Below are positions 27,776 through 36,741 of a DNA stretch of 64,000 nt, one piece after another. The translations under genes and the position numbers were made by a program. Within the stretch, counting starts at the first letter, position 1, and each line of letters starts with the position of its first letter. Source of the DNA: Agreia sp. VKM Ac-1783 (GTDB lineage: Bacteria > Actinomycetota > Actinomycetes > Actinomycetales > Microbacteriaceae); contig NZ_FXWI01000001.1 of the NCBI RefSeq assembly GCF_900177765.1, positions 186,001 through 250,000 of the forward strand, read 5' to 3'. The notes beneath the pieces are model-generated. The model was not told the DNA's origin, did no database searches, and was given only the letters and a program-made list of their open reading frames with translations.

Positions 27776-27872
27776 GCTCGGGGAACGCCGCGAGATCAGC
27801 ATCACTCAGCACGACGTGGGAGAGCCAGCCAGGCTCACGTAAACCACACTCCAAGATTCAGGAGAATCAGTT

Positions 27873-28562
27873 ATGGCAAAGAACTCCAAGGCCTACAAGG
27901 CCGCGGCAGCAAAGATCGAAGAGGGCAAGGTCTACACGCCCACCGAAGCAATGGCTCTCGCCCGCGAGACCGGCTCCGCCAAGTTCGACAGCACCGTCGA
28001 GGTCGCACTCAAGCTCGGCGTCGACCCCCGCAAGGCAGACCAGATGGTCCGCGGCACCGTGATTCTTCCTCACGGCACCGGTAAGACCGCCCGCGTCATC
28101 GTCTTCGCGACCGGTCCCGCCGCCGAAGCCGCCATCGCGGCCGGCGCCGACGAGGTCGGTGGCGACGAGCTGATCGAGAAGGTGGCCGCTGGCTACACGA
28201 ACTTCGACTCGGCTGTCTCGACCCCCGAGCTCATGGGTAAGGTCGGACGCCTCGGTAAGGTGCTCGGTCCCCGTGGCCTCATGCCCAACCCGAAGACCGG
28301 AACGGTGACGCCCGACGTCGCCAAGGCCGTCAACGAGATCAAGGGTGGAAAGATCGAGTTCCGCGTCGACAAGCACTCCAACGTGCACTTCGTCGCCGGC
28401 AAGGCATCCTTCACCGAGGAGCAGCTCACCGAGAACGTCAAGGCCGCCCTCGAAGAGGTCGTCCGTTTGAAGCCGTCCTCCTCCAAGGGCCGCTACATCA
28501 ACAAGGGCACGGTCTCCACGACGTTCGGCCCGGGCATCCCGCTCGACGTCAACGCCATCTAG
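27873..28562 (+). CDS. rplA: 50S ribosomal protein L1
   Basis: 229 residues. [25 protein letters not shown] and [22 protein letters not shown] are L1 signatures. It binds the L1 stalk of 23S rRNA and may repress its own operon. ATG follows AGGAG (TTCAGGAGAATC). Confidence 0.98.
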   Translation: MAKNSKAYKAAAAKIEEGKVYTPTEAMALARETGSAKFDSTVEVALKLGVDPRKADQMVRGTVILPHGTGKTARVIVFATGPAAEAAIAAGADEVGGDELIEKVAAGYTNFDSAVSTPELMGKVGRLGKVLGPRGLMPNPKTGTVTPDVAKAVNEIKGGKIEFRVDKHSNVHFVAGKASFTEEQLTENVKAALEEVVRLKPSSSKGRYINKGTVSTTFGPGIPLDVNAI

Positions 28563-28577
28563 GCTTAGCTTTTCTCC

Positions 28578-28613
28578 GAAAGGGCCGCTCTCGCATCGCG
28601 AGGGCGGCCCTTT
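28578..28613 (+). terminator. Intrinsic terminator of the rplK-rplA unit
   Basis: AAAGGGCCGC and GCGGCCCTTT pair as the outer stem, with CTCGC/GCGAG inside, and a short TTTCT tail follows. Confidence 0.85.
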
Positions 28614-28650
28614 CTGCGTGCTGCGCGTTCTGTCGCGAGGCTCGCTGCGC

Positions 28651-28718
28651 CGAGGTGGCAGTTCGGGCGGGGTCTGCCGGCCGAGGTGACAGTTGGCGTC
28701 AACGCAACTGGCAACTCG
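28651..28718. repeat. Repeat, family 3, left copy (flanks DUF559 gene)
   Basis: CGAGGTGGCAGTT at 28651, then GAGGTGACAGTTGGCGTCAA and CAACTGGCAACTCG. The outer pieces are imperfect inverted repeats. The same core TGACAGTTGnnGTCAACG recurs at 29792 on the other side of the DUF559 gene. Confidence 0.6.
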
Positions 28719-28809
28719 TAGCACTCCGGCACAACCGTCTCCGATGCGCTGCTCTGCACAGGTGCTCCTCCGCCCGGCGGACGCTCGCGAAACGTGCCAC
28801 CGTCGTGAC

Positions 28810-29763
28810 ATGGCCACTCCGTCGCCCCTTCCCGATGCGCTCGAATCGAAGATCTTCACCACTCGAGAGGCGTTGTCCAGCGGCGTCGGTCCGTCGAGGT
28901 TGCGGGCTCGCGATATCGCTCATCCGTTTCGCGGGGTCAACCTCGTCTCCGATCGGCAGCCGACTTTCGTGCAGCGTTGCCGAGCGCTGATGGCGGTACT
29001 CCCGCCCGGGTCGTTCATCAGTCACGAGTCAGCCGCGCGCCTCTTCGACTTTCCCGTTCGCCGAGGAGACGCGCGCAGCATCCACGTCACGGTGCCCGCG
29101 CCGTACCGAGCGCCACGCCGCCGTTACGTCGTCGGTCACCGTCGTAGCGTGCTCGGCGACGAATGGATGCGCTCGGTGGGGTTCGCGCACAGCACCGCGT
29201 GCCGCGCGTGGCTGGAGCTCACGGGTTCATCCTTCACTCTCGACGACGCCATCATCGTGGGCGATTATCTGGTGAGGCCGAGGGAGACCCGTCGTGCATA
29301 CCGACCGCTAGCTACTCTCGATCAGCTGCGAACGGCAGCCGAACGTTCGATAGATCGCCGAGGCGCCGGCCGCATAGCGCGCGCGCTCGACGGGATCCGG
29401 GAGCGAGTGGACTCACCGAAGGAGACCGAACTCCGTCTTCTCCTGCTCCGAGCAGGATGCCCGGAACTCATCGTGAACGAACCCTTCCTCGATCAGTGGG
29501 GTCGAGTGATCGTGCAACCCGACTTGCGCATTCGCGGCTTCAGAATCACGCTCGACTACGAAGGCGACCATCACCGCACGCAACGCAGACAGTGGATGCG
29601 CGACGTGCGGCGGTTCCGGCAGCTCGCGGGCGCTGAGATCGTCGGCCTTCGCGTGGTCGCCGATGACCTGGAGCCACCCGGAGTGTACGAATTCCTCGAC
29701 GAAGTGCAGGGCGAACTCGACCGACAGGGCTGGACGGGACGGCTCCGCTATCGACTGAGTTGA
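28810..29763 (+). CDS. AbiEi-like plus DUF559/Vsr-like endonuclease protein, second copy
   Basis: 317 residues. N-terminal domain starts at FTTREALSSGVGPSRLRARDI with the winged-helix pattern; the middle has SHESAARLFDFPV. The C-terminal restriction-like part has VIVQPDLRIRGFRITLDYEG followed by DHHRTQRRQWMRDVRRFRQLAGAEIV, the D-E-x-D plus downstream basic helix of the DUF559/Vsr fold. Sequence is only distantly similar to the protein at 8905. ATG at 28810 has no ribosome site. It sits between two copies of repeat family 3. Function unknown; possible nuclease or antitoxin-like. Confidence 0.72.
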   Translation: MATPSPLPDALESKIFTTREALSSGVGPSRLRARDIAHPFRGVNLVSDRQPTFVQRCRALMAVLPPGSFISHESAARLFDFPVRRGDARSIHVTVPAPYRAPRRRYVVGHRRSVLGDEWMRSVGFAHSTACRAWLELTGSSFTLDDAIIVGDYLVRPRETRRAYRPLATLDQLRTAAERSIDRRGAGRIARALDGIRERVDSPKETELRLLLLRAGCPELIVNEPFLDQWGRVIVQPDLRIRGFRITLDYEGDHHRTQRRQWMRDVRRFRQLAGAEIVGLRVVADDLEPPGVYEFLDEVQGELDRQGWTGRLRYRLS

Positions 29764-29789
29764 CGCTGCGGTGGGGTTTGCGCCTGCGA

Positions 29790-29854
29790 TATGACAGTTG
29801 AGGTCAACGGAAGTGGCACGTCGAGCCTCTCGAGTGCACGGAAGTGGCAACTCG
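29790..29854. repeat. Repeat, family 3, right copy
   Basis: TATGACAGTTGAGGTCAACG, then AAGTGGCACGTCG and a second GGAAGTGGCAACTCG. It has the same core as the left copy (28687), in the same orientation, 27 bp after the DUF559 gene stop. Confidence 0.6.
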
Positions 29855-29923
29855 CACCTCGCGAACGCTCCGAACGGGCATGGCGCCGACGAGGGCGGCG
29901 GCGGGCACTCGGGCGGGCGGCGG

Positions 29924-29929
29924 TATTCT
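29924..29929 (+). promoter_or_regulatory. -10 hexamer (TATTCT) of a probable leaderless promoter
   Basis: TATTCT is 6 nt before the GNAT ATG at 29936. No ribosome site is present. Confidence 0.45.
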
Positions 29930-29935
29930 GACCGG

Positions 29936-30466
29936 ATGGTTCTTTCTGTGCGACGTGCCGTCGCCTCCGACAGTGGTGCGCTCGCCGCGGTGGCCGCAGC
30001 CACTTTTCCGCTCGCGTGTCCTCCGCACACCACCGACGAGGCGAAGGCCGCGTTCATCGCGACCCACCTCAGCCAGGCGAACTTCGACACGTACCTCGCC
30101 GACCCGGCCCGCGACATCCTGCTCGCCGAGATCGAGGGCGAGGCGGTGGGCTACACGATGCTCGTGTTCGCTGAGCCGTCCGATCCGGATGTGGCGTCGG
30201 CGCTGACCGTGACGCCGTCGATCGAGCTCAGCAAGTTCTACGTGCTCGCGGGGCACCACGGCCAGGGAATCGCATCCGCGCTCATGACCGAGACGATCGC
30301 GGTCGCGCAGAAGCGTGGCGCCGCCGCCGTGTGGCTCGGAGTGAACGAGGAGAACGCTCGAGCGAATCGCTTCTACGAGAAGAACGGCTTCGCCAAGGTC
30401 GGCACGAAGCGGTTCCTCGTGGGGGAGAGGTACGAAGACGACTTCGTGCGGGAGCGCGTGCTCTAG
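29936..30466 (+). CDS. GNAT-family N-acetyltransferase
   Basis: 176 residues. The acetyl-CoA-binding motif is GHHGQGIASALM (about 106-117, the Q/R-x-x-G-x-G/A pattern) preceded by ELSKFYVLAG, with WLGVNEENARANRFYEKNGF as motif B. The FYxKxGF form is typical of small-molecule or protein N-acetyltransferases. Substrate unknown. Chosen start has a leaderless-type promoter. Confidence 0.88.
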   Translation: MVLSVRRAVASDSGALAAVAAATFPLACPPHTTDEAKAAFIATHLSQANFDTYLADPARDILLAEIEGEAVGYTMLVFAEPSDPDVASALTVTPSIELSKFYVLAGHHGQGIASALMTETIAVAQKRGAAAVWLGVNEENARANRFYEKNGFAKVGTKRFLVGERYEDDFVRERVL

Positions 30467-30482
30467 CCGCCCCTCGGCAGCC

Positions 30483-31913
30483 TCAGGCCACCGGCTCCAG
30501 CGTGGCCTCACGCACAACAGGGGCCTCGCCACGAACGTCTGAGCTGCGCCCCGCCGGCAAGAACATCGCGATCACGGCGGCGAGGGCCAACGCAGCGGCA
30601 CCGACGAACACGGCCGGAACCGCGGCATCCACGTAGCCCGTGGGCGTGAGCTGACCGCCCGCGCCGGTGAAGACGGCTGTGAGCACCGCGATGCCTAGTG
30701 CGACGCCGATCTCGCGCAGCGTCGAGTTGGTTCCCGAGGCCTTGGCGTGGTCGGCCGGCGTCATGTTCACGAGCACGGCCGTGGAGCTCGGCGCGAAGAC
30801 GAGTCCCATGCCGAGGCCCGCGAAGATGAAGCCGGGCAGCATCGCCGGGTACGTCGCATCCGGGGCCATCGTGGCGGCCAGCCAGCCGATGCCGATGGCG
30901 AGCGACGCGAGACCGGCGACGATCAGGATGCGCGTGCCGACCCGCGGCGCGATCAGCCCGGCGAGCGGCGCCACGACCATGGGCGCCATGGTCCAGGGCA
31001 TGGTGAGCGCGCCCGCTTCGAGGGGCGAGTAGCCCTGCACGATCTGCAAGAACTGGATCAGGATGAACACCGCGCCGAACGCACCGAAGCTGAAGATGAG
31101 ACCCACGGCGTTTGCGATCGAGAAGCTCCGGTCGCGAAAGAGGCGGAGTGGGAGGAGCGGCGCGGACACCCGGGACTCTCGCACGAGGAAGAGGGCCATC
31201 AGAACGCCGCCGCCGATGAGGGCGACGAGCACCTCTGCGCTCGCCCAGCCCGCGTCGTTACCCCGCACGATCCCATAGACGATGCCGAGAATGCCGACGC
31301 CGGCGAGCACCACTCCCCAGATGTCGGCGCGCACGCGGGCGCCGAAGGAGTTGGGCAGCGCGGCGATGACCAGCGGAACAGAGAGGATGCCCAGGGGCAC
31401 ATTGAGCCAGAAGATAGCCTGCCAGTTCCACCCCTCGACGACCGCGCCGCCGATGAGCGGACCGAGAGCGACGCCGAGTCCGGAGATGCCTCCCCAGATG
31501 CCGATCGCGAGGGGCCGCATCCGAGTGGAGACGGAGCCGACGAGCAGGGTGAGCGACAGGGGCATGATGGCGGCGGATCCGGCACCCTGCACGGCTCGGG
31601 CGAGCACCAGCATCCAAGGCTCTGTGCTGAGCGCGGCTGCGGCACTCGAGAGCGTGAAGAGCACGATGCCGCCGACGAAGAAGTGGCGGCGCCCGAAGCG
31701 GTCGCCCAGGCTTACGAAGAGGAGCATCAGGGCGGCGAAGGTCAGCGTGTAGGCGTTGGTGATCCACTGGAGCTCCGTGACGCCGGCTCCGAGATCTTGG
31801 TGGATGACAGGGAGGGCGCTGGTCACGACGAGGTTGTCGAGGGTCGCCATGAAGACCGGCACCGAAGCGGCGACGAGTGCAAGCCACACCGGGATGCGAC
31901 GGGTGACGGACAT
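30483..31913 (-). CDS. MFS multidrug efflux transporter (DHA2, 14-helix type)
   Basis: 476 residues with about 14 hydrophobic helices. ATLDNLVVTSALPVIHQDLG is the DHA2 motif of helix 1, LGDRFGRRHFF is motif A and GPLIGGAVVEG is motif C of antiporters. Likely proton-driven drug efflux. ATG at 31913 has GGGGAG 8 nt upstream. Divergent from the TetR gene, with an operator between them, so it should be induced by the TetR ligand. Confidence 0.92.
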   Translation of the reverse strand: MSVTRRIPVWLALVAASVPVFMATLDNLVVTSALPVIHQDLGAGVTELQWITNAYTLTFAALMLLFVSLGDRFGRRHFFVGGIVLFTLSSAAAALSTEPWMLVLARAVQGAGSAAIMPLSLTLLVGSVSTRMRPLAIGIWGGISGLGVALGPLIGGAVVEGWNWQAIFWLNVPLGILSVPLVIAALPNSFGARVRADIWGVVLAGVGILGIVYGIVRGNDAGWASAEVLVALIGGGVLMALFLVRESRVSAPLLPLRLFRDRSFSIANAVGLIFSFGAFGAVFILIQFLQIVQGYSPLEAGALTMPWTMAPMVVAPLAGLIAPRVGTRILIVAGLASLAIGIGWLAATMAPDATYPAMLPGFIFAGLGMGLVFAPSSTAVLVNMTPADHAKASGTNSTLREIGVALGIAVLTAVFTGAGGQLTPTGYVDAAVPAVFVGAAALALAAVIAMFLPAGRSSDVRGEAPVVREATLEPVA

Positions 31914-31937
31914 GAATTCTCCCCAGGAAACGACATT

Positions 31938-31955
31938 AGTAATCAATCAATTACT
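31938..31955. promoter_or_regulatory. Probable TetR operator
   Basis: AGTAATCAATCAATTACT, an imperfect 18-bp palindrome (outer six bases exact) in the 67-bp gap between the divergent MFS and TetR genes. Being AT-rich in a GC-rich genome, it stands out. Confidence 0.65.
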
Positions 31956-31980
31956 CGAGCGTAAGTTATCGGCTGATATC

Positions 31981-32631
31981 ATGTCAAGCGTGACCAACGA
32001 CACTGCTCCTGACCATCCGACTCGCGAGCGGATGCCCGCTGCCGAGCGACGCGAGTTGATCCTCGGGCACGCCAGCGAGGTCTTCGGTCGCCGGGGGTAC
32101 CCGGGCACCACCACCGAGCAGATCGCGCAGGCCGCCGGCATCAGTCAGCCCTACGTCGTGCGCATGTTCGGCACAAAAGAGAAGCTGTTCGTCGAGGTGA
32201 TGGAGCGCGCCCTCGGCAAGCTCATCGTCGCCTTTCGCGAGGTCATCCGTCTGCGCGATTCGGGGGAGATCCCGGCCGGCGAACTCGGCGCGCGACTGGG
32301 CCAGGCCTACGTCGACCTGATCGAGGACCGAGGCATTCTGATGTCTCTGATGCAGGGGTTCATCCAGGGTCACGACGATGTGATCGGCCGCCGCGCGCGT
32401 GCCGGATTCCTCGAGATCTACCGGCTGCTGCGCGACGAGGCGGGGATTCCCGCCGACGACGTTCGGAGCTTCCTCGCCGATGGAATGTTGATCAACACCC
32501 TCCTCGCTATCGGCATGCCCGACAACTTCGAGGGCGACGAGGCCGCCACCGAGCTGATGAATCTCTCGTTCGGAGCGAAACTCGACGCCGTACTGTGCGT
32601 CGCGAGCGAGCAGTCGAGCCGGCAGGCCTAA
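31981..32631 (+). CDS. TetR-family repressor of the divergent efflux gene
   Basis: 216 residues. The helix-turn-helix is in RRELILGHASEVFGRRGYPG and TTTEQIAQAAGISQPYVVRM; the alpha-helical ligand domain follows. Start is ATG at 31981 (GTG at 31990 is an alternative). It likely represses the MFS gene and itself through the palindrome at 31938. The stop codon overlaps the stop of the convergent RNB gene. Confidence 0.9.
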   Translation: MSSVTNDTAPDHPTRERMPAAERRELILGHASEVFGRRGYPGTTTEQIAQAAGISQPYVVRMFGTKEKLFVEVMERALGKLIVAFREVIRLRDSGEIPAGELGARLGQAYVDLIEDRGILMSLMQGFIQGHDDVIGRRARAGFLEIYRLLRDEAGIPADDVRSFLADGMLINTLLAIGMPDNFEGDEAATELMNLSFGAKLDAVLCVASEQSSRQA

Positions 32632-34067
32632 GCGACGAGTTCGAACAGGACTCGGCCCGACTCGATATCTGCCTCGACAAGCCTGACCCGCACTCGGTCG
32701 CCGGCGGTCAGGCTCCCTGTGCATTCCGCGTCGACGGCCGGGTCGATGAGCTGAACGACACCGCGGCTCTCTTTCGCTGAGATCACCGAGGCGTCGAAGA
32801 GCTCTCCGACGCGGTCGGAGAGCAGCGCCGCCTCGACCGCCGCGATCGACCGGTTGTCGAGTTGCGAGGCGCGCGAATCGGATGCCGCCATGATCTTCGG
32901 CAGGGAGGCGAGGGCATCGCGGGCCCACTGCGGTGGCGCCTCACCCGCGCACAGCGCCTCGCAGACGACAAGCGTGAACCGATCGACGAGTCGCCGCAAC
33001 GGAGCAGTCGTGTGCGCGTAGGGCGCGGCGACGGCGGCCTGGATGACCTGCTCGGGTACAGCGCCGTCGAAGGCCGTGTAGCCGGCGCCGCGGAAAAGGG
33101 ACCCCGCGGCGTGGGTGATCGCGAGCTGAAGGGGGTCGTTCGAGTCGAGCGACGCGAGATATTCCCCATAGGGCATGGACTCGGGCCACGGATGGCCCAG
33201 CGCCTCCGTGCGGAGCCTGAACCGCTCGACCGTCTCGTCGTCGGGGGCGGGCATGGTTCTGAGAATGCCGACTCGACCGGCGATCATGATGCGCGCGGCC
33301 TCCATTCCGGTGAGGAGCGAGATCTGCGCGTTCCACTCTTCGACGGGCAGCGATGAGCGCCGCTCCAGCGTGTAGTGGCCGTCGCTCGAGGAGACGATCT
33401 GCTCGGGTCGCGAGAGGCTCGCGCCGCCGCGCAGCCGCTCGAGAACGCGGCGGGCCGGCCCGACCTCGGCGAGCAGCATCAGCGTGACGTCGGCGGTCGA
33501 GCGGTCGGGGCCACTGCCGGAGTCGATCTCGCGCTGTGCCTCGACGTACGAGAGCTGGCGAATGCTCCGGATGCGCGCGCGCGACAGCTCGGTCGACAGC
33601 ACCGCGCCGTCGGCCCCGAGCGAAAACCGCCACACGAACGCTCCCCGCACCTGATTCGGCAGCAGCGATGCAGCGCCCTCACTGATGCTCGCGGGGTGCA
33701 GCGGGATGCGGCCGTCGGGTGCATAGAACGTCTGCCCGCGGCGCCTCGCCTCGGTATCGATCTCACCGAGCGGCTCGACGAACGCGGGCACGTCGGCGAT
33801 CGCGTAGCGCAGAAGGTACCCATCGCCCAGGCGCTCTATCTGCACGGCCTGGTCGAGATCGGTCGAGCCCTCGGGGTCGATCGTGATGAACGGAACGTCG
33901 CTGAGATCGGCGGTCGGCAGAGGCTTCGTCTCCACCACGCGCCGAGCTTCCGAGTCGACGGCCGCAGGAAAGGCGGTGGGCAACTCGAGGTCGGTGCGGA
34001 TTGCCGCGATCGCCGCGGCGAGACGGTCATCGGTAGAGGTCGTCAGCCTGAGCGGAGATCGAGTCAC
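32628..34067 (-). CDS. RNB-domain ribonuclease (RNase II/R-like)
   Basis: 479 residues, shorter than RNase R because the cold-shock and S1 domains are largely missing. The catalytic motif IDPEGSTDLDQAV has three aspartates of the usual four; the fourth is Gln. YAIADVPAFVEP, LLPNQVRGAFVWRF and AHTTAPLRRLVDRF (the last contains the catalytic Arg region) are RNB signatures. It should degrade RNA 3' to 5'. The stop overlaps the tetR stop. Compact RNB proteins like this are found in actinobacteria. Confidence 0.88.
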   Translation of the reverse strand: MTRSPLRLTTSTDDRLAAAIAAIRTDLELPTAFPAAVDSEARRVVETKPLPTADLSDVPFITIDPEGSTDLDQAVQIERLGDGYLLRYAIADVPAFVEPLGEIDTEARRRGQTFYAPDGRIPLHPASISEGAASLLPNQVRGAFVWRFSLGADGAVLSTELSRARIRSIRQLSYVEAQREIDSGSGPDRSTADVTLMLLAEVGPARRVLERLRGGASLSRPEQIVSSSDGHYTLERRSSLPVEEWNAQISLLTGMEAARIMIAGRVGILRTMPAPDDETVERFRLRTEALGHPWPESMPYGEYLASLDSNDPLQLAITHAAGSLFRGAGYTAFDGAVPEQVIQAAVAAPYAHTTAPLRRLVDRFTLVVCEALCAGEAPPQWARDALASLPKIMAASDSRASQLDNRSIAAVEAALLSDRVGELFDASVISAKESRGVVQLIDPAVDAECTGSLTAGDRVRVRLVEADIESGRVLFELVA

Positions 34068-34121
34068 GCGCCCCAGCGTACGCGGCGCTCGTGAACTGCG
34101 GCCGAGCGGCGCGGGCCGGGG

Positions 34122-35144
34122 TTACGGAACCTCGAGAACGATCTTTCCGCGGGCGTGCCCGCGCTCGAGGAGAGCGTGGGCCTCGGCGGCCTCATCGAGC
34201 GGAAAGATCTCAGCGACGTGCACGTGCAGATCGCCGGAGTCGATGAGTCTCGAGATGATCGCGAGGCAGGCTGCGTCGGGTGAGACCGAGTACCCGCTCC
34301 ACCGAACCCCGGCGTCCTCGGCCTCCGCCGCGAGTCCGGGCCAGCCGCCGGTCGGAACCGAGATGATGAGTCCTCCGTGACGGAGCACGGACAGTGAGCG
34401 TGTTCCCGTGTGGTCGTGAACGTTTCCGACGAGATCGATCACCACGTCGACATCCGACACCCGCTCTTCGAAGCGCGTGGTCGTGTAGTCGATGACCTCC
34501 TCGGCGCCCAGCCCGCGCAGCCAGCTCACATTGTTACCCGAGGTCGTAGCGATCACACGCGCACCGAAATACACGGCCAGTTGCACGGCCAGATGACCGA
34601 CGCCGCCAGCGCCCGCGTGGATGAGCATGCGCTGCCCCTCATGCGCCTTCGCCAGGTCTACGACGACTCCCCATGCCGTGAGTGCCGCTGTCGGCACGGC
34701 GGCAGCCTCCACGGGAGTGAGCCGACGCGGTTTGCGGGCGACCTGAAGGCTCGGAACAGCGACGTACTGGGCGTACGAGCCGAAGGTGCGAGGCGCCGCG
34801 CTGACGCCGTAGACCTCGTCGCCCGGTTTGAGCGGATGTCCGTCATAGGGACTCTCGACGACGATTCCGCAGAAGTCGCGACCAATGACGGTGGGGTAGA
34901 ACGGGATGGCGATGGACACTCCGGCGCCCGAACGGGTCTTCGCGTCGATCGGGTTGATGCCAGCCGCCGAGACCTTCACGAGAACCTCCGAGCCGACCCT
35001 CGCGGGCGTGGCCACATCGGTCAGCCGCAGAACCGATGGATCTCCCGGTGTGTCGAACACGACCGCTTTCATCAGAGCCGGTGCCGATGAGGGGGGAGCG
35101 CTGACGATGTGCGGGGTGATCGAATTGGTCTCGTGCGGCGTCAT
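34122..35144 (-). CDS. NADP-dependent MDR oxidoreductase (quinone reductase/zinc-less ADH)
   Basis: 340 residues. GroES-like N-domain with GINPIDAKTRSG and GRDFCGIV; Rossmann domain with AGAGGVGHLAVQLA. No structural zinc cysteines are seen, which fits the quinone oxidoreductase branch. The first 20 residues look disordered; ATG at 35144 has AAAGG upstream. Substrate unknown, probably an enone or quinone. Confidence 0.88.
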   Translation of the reverse strand: MTPHETNSITPHIVSAPPSSAPALMKAVVFDTPGDPSVLRLTDVATPARVGSEVLVKVSAAGINPIDAKTRSGAGVSIAIPFYPTVIGRDFCGIVVESPYDGHPLKPGDEVYGVSAAPRTFGSYAQYVAVPSLQVARKPRRLTPVEAAAVPTAALTAWGVVVDLAKAHEGQRMLIHAGAGGVGHLAVQLAVYFGARVIATTSGNNVSWLRGLGAEEVIDYTTTRFEERVSDVDVVIDLVGNVHDHTGTRSLSVLRHGGLIISVPTGGWPGLAAEAEDAGVRWSGYSVSPDAACLAIISRLIDSGDLHVHVAEIFPLDEAAEAHALLERGHARGKIVLEVP

Positions 35145-35318
35145 CGCTGGCCTTTCATCGGCGGGTTCTGGGCGTCCCGTGAGGGATTCTCAACAGGGAA
35201 TATGCGGCCTGTCGAGCGTGTGGGTCGTTCGGGCTTCCCGCAGGCTCCAGTCAATCGGTCGAATGATTCACCGGTGTTACGGCGGTGTTCCTTGGAGGCA
35301 AACAAACTTCGCCGCCGC

Positions 35319-35324
35319 TAGCAT
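35319..35324 (+). promoter_or_regulatory. -10 hexamer (TAGCAT) before the DUF998 gene
   Basis: TAGCAT ends 9 nt before the GTG at 35334; the spacing is longer than the typical leaderless case, so this is tentative. Confidence 0.3.
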
Positions 35325-35333
35325 TCGTAGATC

Positions 35334-36035
35334 GTGACTTTCCGCCTCTCTCGTGCAGCGTCGCCCCGGGTGGCTCGGGCTCTGCTCGCTGCAGCCGCCG
35401 CGGCCGTGCTCGTCGGTCTCGCGTTGTTGTGGGGCGCTCGCATCGCGGCGAACCGCTTCGTCTACGTGAGCGAGCTGGGGGCAGACGGCGAGCCGACCGC
35501 CTGGGCCTTCCGCTGGGCTCTCCTTCTCGTGGCCGTCGCCGCGCTGACTGTGGCCGCAGAAGCGACGCCCCTGCGCTCGCGGATGCGCATCCTCGCGCTC
35601 GCCACACCGTCTGTCTCTCTGCTCATCGCGGGTTCTGCGTTCGCGCTCGCGTCGCAGATCACGTGCACCAGCGGCTGCCCCCTGCCGGTGGGCGACTCGT
35701 TCACGTGGCAGGACTTCACGCACACCGTCATCGCCGTGATCGGCTTCGCCGCCGCGTGCATCGCCATGCTGCAGGTGGCGACGGCGCGCGATCACCCGAA
35801 GCTCGCCCGACTCTCGATGGTGTCGGCCGTCGTGGTGGCCGTGGTCGCCGGGGCCGGCGGCATCCTGTCTCTCGCCCGATTCATGCAGCACCTGGGCGGT
35901 CTGCTCGAGTTCGCCGCGACCACGGTCGCCCTGCTCTGGCTGGCGATTCTCGCGGTCGCGCTGCTCGCCGCTGTGCCGAACCGGGCGGCCGTGCCGACCG
36001 GATACGCGAGCCCGGTCAGCGGGCGGGTTGGATGA
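35334..36035 (+). CDS. DUF998-like membrane protein
   Basis: 233 residues with six hydrophobic helices. The TCTSGCPLPVGDSFTWQDFTH segment after helix 3 followed by AVIGFAAACIAML matches the conserved Cys/Pro-His motif of DUF998 proteins (the CPLP and D-x-x-H pattern). Function unknown. It overlaps the opposite YqaJ gene by 20 bp at the 3' end. Confidence 0.72.
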   Translation: MTFRLSRAASPRVARALLAAAAAAVLVGLALLWGARIAANRFVYVSELGADGEPTAWAFRWALLLVAVAALTVAAEATPLRSRMRILALATPSVSLLIAGSAFALASQITCTSGCPLPVGDSFTWQDFTHTVIAVIGFAAACIAMLQVATARDHPKLARLSMVSAVVVAVVAGAGGILSLARFMQHLGGLLEFAATTVALLWLAILAVALLAAVPNRAAVPTGYASPVSGRVG

Positions 36036-36663
36036 GCGCGAGCAGCTTGTCGGCCAGATTCACGAGACGCGCGATCTCGTTCTCGTCTCTATCGACCCAG
36101 CGGCTCTGCGGCTCGGGGTCGACGGGCATGAAGTTCTCGTGCTGCTCCCACACCACGATGGTGCGCTCGGCCCCCAGCACGTACTGCTGCCACCAGACCT
36201 GCCGAAGGTAGTGCCGGGGAATCGAGCGCCACGCCTTGTTGGTGGTCTTGATTTCTGCCAGCTCGATCGTTCCGTTCTTGGTGACGGCCACGCCGTCGGG
36301 TGTCGCCAGGTGTCGTTTCTCGCCCTCCGCGTGAAACAGCGATGAGCTGGGAAGCACCCCGAACATGGCGCGCACGTAGCGCGCGATGTGCGGCTCGCGG
36401 TCTTTGCCGTGATCGGTGAAGATGTTGCCGCCGAAGCCCGTGCCGTTGATCTTGTCGTAGGCCACCGACTCGAGATTCTGCGGGCCGGTGAGGCGGGCGA
36501 CGTCGGTGGCGGTGACGCCTCGGCTGCGTGCGCGAAGCCATTCGACGCGGTTCGTGCCGTCGGCGACGAGGCGGTCGAGATGGGCGGGCCGGGCCGGCTT
36601 CTGCTCCTCTTCCCAGGGGAACGAGAGCATAGGCTGCGGAGTCACCTGCCTATTCTCGCTCAC
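36016..36663 (-). CDS. YqaJ-type exonuclease-fold protein, stand-alone
   Basis: 215 residues. SRGVTATDVARLTG, then HGKDREPHIARYV, LATPDGVAVTKNGTIELAEI followed by KTTNKAW and WWQQYVLG reproduce the lambda-exonuclease/YqaJ pattern with acidic D and E-x-K metal residues and the glutamine helix. Such proteins normally act with a RecT-like annealing protein in phages; no phage gene is nearby. It may process chromosomal DNA ends. Convergent with and slightly overlapping the DUF998 gene. Confidence 0.8.
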   Translation of the reverse strand: MSENRQVTPQPMLSFPWEEEQKPARPAHLDRLVADGTNRVEWLRARSRGVTATDVARLTGPQNLESVAYDKINGTGFGGNIFTDHGKDREPHIARYVRAMFGVLPSSSLFHAEGEKRHLATPDGVAVTKNGTIELAEIKTTNKAWRSIPRHYLRQVWWQQYVLGAERTIVVWEQHENFMPVDPEPQSRWVDRDENEIARLVNLADKLLALIQPAR

Positions 36664-36741
36664 GACCGGTGACAGACTGGAGTGACGCGCTCGTTTCGAT
36701 CATCGATGCCGAGCGCTCGCCTCACAACACGGGAGTTTTGA

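Noticed and set aside
27857-27870. TTCAGGAGAATC before rplA as a further copy of repeat family 1
   Set aside because: Only the first 10 or so bases match; there is no central GTTTTCG or second arm, and AGGAG is simply the rplA ribosome site.
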